NCBI GenBank assembly: GCA_003647525.1
Contig: QMMZ01000104.1
Coordinates: 1 to 6,914 of the forward strand
DNA length: 6,914 nt
From: Deltaproteobacteria bacterium
Lineage (GTDB): Bacteria; Desulfobacterota; Desulfobacteria; Desulfobacterales; ETH-SRB1
Direction of reading: 5' to 3'
Every line of letters starts with the position of its first letter. Position 1 is the first letter of the stretch. A program made the position numbers and the translations under genes. This document shows positions 6,818 to 6,914 of this stretch, one piece after another. A model generated the notes under the pieces. That model was not told the DNA's origin and did no database searches. It was given only the letters and a program-made list of their open reading frames with translations.

Positions 6818-6844
6818 CTTAGGGCTCGGTCAAAAATAACTTGG
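6818..6844 (-). repeat. Dispersed 27-base repeat, copy B
   Basis: On the minus strand this runs from CCAAGTTATTTTT to CCGAGCCCTAAG and matches copy A (1359-1385, plus strand) in 25 of 27 positions. It ends two bases before the comM ribosome binding site. The two copies are inverted relative to each other and bracket about 5.4 kb. Confidence 0.7.
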
Positions 6845-6914
6845 CATTTTTGCATCCCGACTTCACCATATTTTTAACCGATCTTCAATCGCAAAAGTCC
6901 TCGAAATAGCTCGC

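Larger units (their letters stand above)
6805..6914 (-). other. comM leader region, left end of an unseen upstream gene or gap
   Basis: 110 bases upstream of comM. It contains the ribosome binding site and repeat copy B. The first 30 minus-strand bases (6885-6914) could be read as the last nine codons and TGA of an upstream gene, but the stretch is too short to identify. No convincing promoter was seen. Confidence 0.4.

Noticed and set aside
6500..6877. Plus-strand frame of 125 codons
   Set aside because: Antisense to the conserved N-terminal domain of comM, with no family resemblance of its own.

Overview
The window is a stretch of AT-rich bacterial chromosome in which every recognisable gene lies on the minus strand. 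Reading in the direction of transcription (high to low coordinates) the order is: a comM/yifB AAA+ ATPase, an intact small cold-shock protein, a frameshifted cold-shock protein, a large PEP-synthase-like phosphotransferase, and the first 283 codons of trkA, which runs off the left edge. The gene set, the sequence style of the cold-shock proteins and the PEP-synthase-like protein suggest a Gram-negative of the Desulfobacterota (former Deltaproteobacteria). This is an impression from protein similarity remembered from those families, not a computed placement.

Layout. 1-851: trkA, a potassium-uptake regulator with a TTG start, a clear AAAGGAG site and a good sigma70-type promoter. 852-1470: a 619-base gap unusually rich in paired sequence (twin hairpins, two crossing inverted repeats, one long nested hairpin, and one copy of a 27-base dispersed repeat). 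1471-4059: an 862-residue protein with an ATP-grasp PPDK_N domain and a phosphohistidine swivel domain, but with an unfamiliar C-terminal domain where PEP synthase has its PEP/pyruvate barrel. 3954-4254: a cold-shock gene broken by one extra A in an A6 run, lacking its normal last strand and running into the start of the phosphotransferase gene. 4255-4668: a gap with heptad TTAGCNN repeats in two inverted arms. 4669-4872: intact cold-shock protein. 4873-5268: gap with the cold-shock promoter. 5269-6804: comM. 6805-6914: comM leader with the second copy of the dispersed repeat, in opposite orientation.

How the genes relate. The intact csp, comM and trkA look like separate housekeeping units. 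The phosphotransferase gene has its own ribosome binding site placed inside the 3' end of the broken csp, so the csp remnant now forms its leader, and expression from the csp promoter region is likely. The most interesting items are the phosphotransferase with an unassigned substrate domain, the csp/phosphotransferase junction, the structured 970-1327 island, and the 27-base repeat found in inverted orientation at both ends of the 5.4-kb block that holds the four central genes.
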